Below, piece by piece: positions 62,190 through 64,000 of a stretch of DNA of 64,000 nucleotides. The notes below the pieces were generated by a model. It worked only from the letters and a program-made list of their open reading frames with translations, had not been told where the DNA came from and ran no database searches. The stretch is from Bombyx mori. Taxonomy: Eukaryota > Arthropoda > Insecta > Lepidoptera > Bombycidae. Both the position numbers and the translations under genes were made by a program. How positions within the stretch are numbered: the first letter of the stretch is position 1; each line of letters opens with the position of its first letter. Location of the stretch: NCBI RefSeq assembly GCF_030269925.1, contig NC_085117.1:10230731-10294730 (forward strand). The letters are read 5' to 3'.

Positions 62190-62467
62190 CCCTTTAACCG
62201 CCATATAGGTCACCGATGCCCTACGTCTGAAGTAATTATGTTAATTTCTGTTACTAAGGCGCCGGCATATCTAATAGATTCTGAGAAAGACGAATCCGAA
62301 GATAATGAGAATGAATCTATTTCTAAGAGACCTAAACGACTAAAACATACATTAACGAACAAAATTATGGCATAGTTAGGCAATCCATGCGCCTTAGTAA
62401 CAGAAATGGACATAATTACTTCACTGCCCCACGTAGGGCACCCGTGAACTACATAGCAGTCAAAGGG
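62190..62467. mobile_element. piggyBac-like MITE with long inverted ends
   Basis: TTAA at 62186-62189 and 62468-62471. The ends are CCCTTTAACCGCCATATAG and, from the right, CCCTTTGACTGCTATGTAG. The inverted homology continues through TGCCCTACG and TTTCTGTTACTAAGGCGC, giving arms of about 80 bp. A short acidic frame in the loop (KDESEDNENES) may be a relic of a transposase N terminus. 278 bp. Confidence 0.82.
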
Positions 62468-62598
62468 TTAAAATTACTTTTACGGTATAATCACGCGCTT
62501 AATTATTGTTATTATATTAATACCGATGTTTCGAATACTTTATGTTTTCGTGGTCGAGCAGATGCTTGGCTTTATTCACCGTCATAGGAATATTATGT

Positions 62599-62632
62599 GA
62601 TTAGATCCTGATTAGATCCTGACTAGATCCTG
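62599..62632. repeat. Short tandem repeat TAGATCCTGA, three copies
   Basis: GATTAGATCCTG, GATTAGATCCTG and GACTAGATCCTG-type units in a row. Confidence 0.7.
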
Positions 62633-62649
62633 TTTGTATAGTTGCTTTA

Positions 62650-62840
62650 AACTGACGGGTTCACTTATCAGCTGGTGTTAAATAGTTAACGGAACCATTG
62701 GGCACCATATTGCGGAATACCGCCACACATCTTGAGACGTTCGGTTGTATTTTGTAATGACTGTTTCATTCAACAGTGGTACAAATAAGACAGGATGTCG
62801 CTAGCTATCCGTGCGAGCTCACAACACTCTCATACCATCA
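62650..62840 (-). mobile_element. Very old Bm1-like SINE copy
   Basis: Spaced matches (GGTGTTAAATAGTTAACGG, CGCCACACATCTTGAGA and ATCCGTGCGAGCTCACAA) in Bm1 order, heavily diverged. Confidence 0.45.
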
Positions 62841-62899
62841 GTGACGACTGTGTGGTGCCTTCAATAGCACCACTGTGTGAGCGTTGTAAAAGGCAACTA

Positions 62900-63140
62900 A
62901 GGGATCCAAGGCACATAAGGTTTTTTTAAGGAATGAAGGATTATCCGAAGGCCTTTTCAGTGTCACCAGGACAGGTATCACGGGCTCAGTCAGGAAGGGT
63001 GGGTTTTGTTAACAGCTGTTCGGGCGTCCCCGAAGAAAACTTATCGACTCAAGGGCAGCTGCTTCACGAATGTATCTACTACCGACTACTACGACTACTA
63101 TCGGAATCGCGACCCACTGAGGAGACCCAGCGAGAAACTC
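62900..63140. repeat. LINE-tail debris related to 56029-56267
   Basis: CCGAAGGCCTTTTCAGTGTC and AAGGGTGGGTTTTGTTAACA mirror the body found at 56188-56265 in reverse. CGCGACCCACTGAGGAGACC near 63110 is a BMC1-like block. Confidence 0.45.
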
Positions 63141-63166
63141 AACGGGTTAACAACTGCCAATTGATA

Positions 63167-63486
63167 TTTTTTTTTTTTTTTTTTTTTTTTATTGCTTAGA
63201 TGTGTGGACGAGCTCACAGCCCACCTGATGTTAAGTGGTTACTGGAGCCCATAGACATCTACAACGTAAATGCGCCACACACCTTGAGATATAGTCCTAA
63301 GGTCTCAGTATAGTCACAACGGCTGCCCCACCCTTCAAACCGAAACGCATTACTGCTTCACGGCAGAAATAGGCGGAGCGGTGGTACCTACCCGTGCGGA
63401 CTCACAAGAGGTCCTACCACCAGTAATTACGCAAATTATAATTTTGCGGGTTTCATTTTTATTACACGATGTTATTCCTTCACCGT
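63167..63486 (-). mobile_element. Bm1 SINE, 5'-truncated, young
   Basis: A long T run, ATTGCTTAGATGTGTGGACG through CGATGTTATTCCTTCACCGT. Close to the 56317 copy in sequence but stops before the tRNA-like head. Confidence 0.88.
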
Positions 63487-64000
63487 ATTTTTACTAATGT
63501 CACTTCGTAATGTATGGCCGCTGTCGCGAAGCACTCACGTGTCAAAGATGCGAAAGTTGTTACACAATACAATTCTCGTGCACGCTCTGATGTCTGTGGG
63601 CCCGATAACACCTTAACATGAGGCCGTTGACCCGGCTACGCAATGAAAAAATAACACGAAGAAATTTTAGGGGTTTCACTTTTACTACACGAATTTATTT
63701 CTTCATCACTATTTAATGGTCCATTAAAAAAATAAAATAAACAAACACCTTAACACTTAAAACGTTTTTATGTATTTTGTGTGATTACGTCACTCATACC
63801 TGAGTTTGAAGTTAAAAAATATTTTTATGTTTCGTCGACAGATAAATGTGTTGTAGGAAGCGTTTTTACATGACTTGTCTGCATTTGTTAAACTTATTAC
63901 AATATTTACCGAGAGTCAGGTAGCTAATGGCCGATAACACTATCTTACTTTTTTATCGAGAATGTTGATTAAAATTACTGTAAGACATTTTTGTAAAGAG
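63487..64000. other. Non-coding nuf intron at the window edge
   Basis: No upstream nuf exon with a donor in the required phase (leaving one base) was convincing here. The 5' part of the gene is expected beyond the window. Confidence 0.35.

Overview
The window is AT-rich, intron-dominated DNA from a lepidopteran insect, most likely the silkworm Bombyx mori or its close relative B. mandarina. Two repeat families support this. One is a tRNA-derived SINE matching what I know as Bm1, with about 15 recognisable copies. The other is a LINE 3' end resembling BMC1, with about 10 copies. These family names come from memory; the repeats themselves are seen directly.

Host genes. Positions 1-1071 (+) hold the last three exons of a coiled-coil protein gene, tentatively FBF1-like. 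Positions 3205-61970 (-) are nearly filled by one gene, which I identify as nuclear fallout (nuf), the insect Rab11-FIP3/FIP4 orthologue. Twelve exons join in frame into 481 codons, from a Ser/Pro-rich N-terminal region through coiled coils to a C-terminal FIP-type Rab11-binding domain. The 5' end lies beyond position 64000. An internal first exon with its own ATG at 26250 would give a shorter 409-residue isoform. The two genes converge, with about 2.1 kb between their stop codons.

Mobile DNA. Most of the rest is intron filled with transposable elements. They include an apparently intact DD37D maT-type mariner (6957-8256) and a decayed maT nested in a hAT-like element with a perfect 8-bp target duplication (51348-53116). 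A pogo-like element has a second TA-flanked element nested in it (17493-20501), and a Harbinger-like element (9399-10905) ends 22 nt from a nuf splice acceptor. There are also two piggyBac-like TTAA elements, several Helitrons, a CR1/jockey-like LINE with an open RT frame (53404-55285) and many fold-back MITEs.

All recognised Bm1 copies lie on the minus strand, the same sense as nuf. I found no operon, CRISPR array, confident structural RNA gene or clearly new biochemical system. The most interesting material is nuf architecture (alternative start, cassette exons, a GC-AG intron, an exon squeezed between transposons) and the nested transposons with family-specific subterminal repeats.
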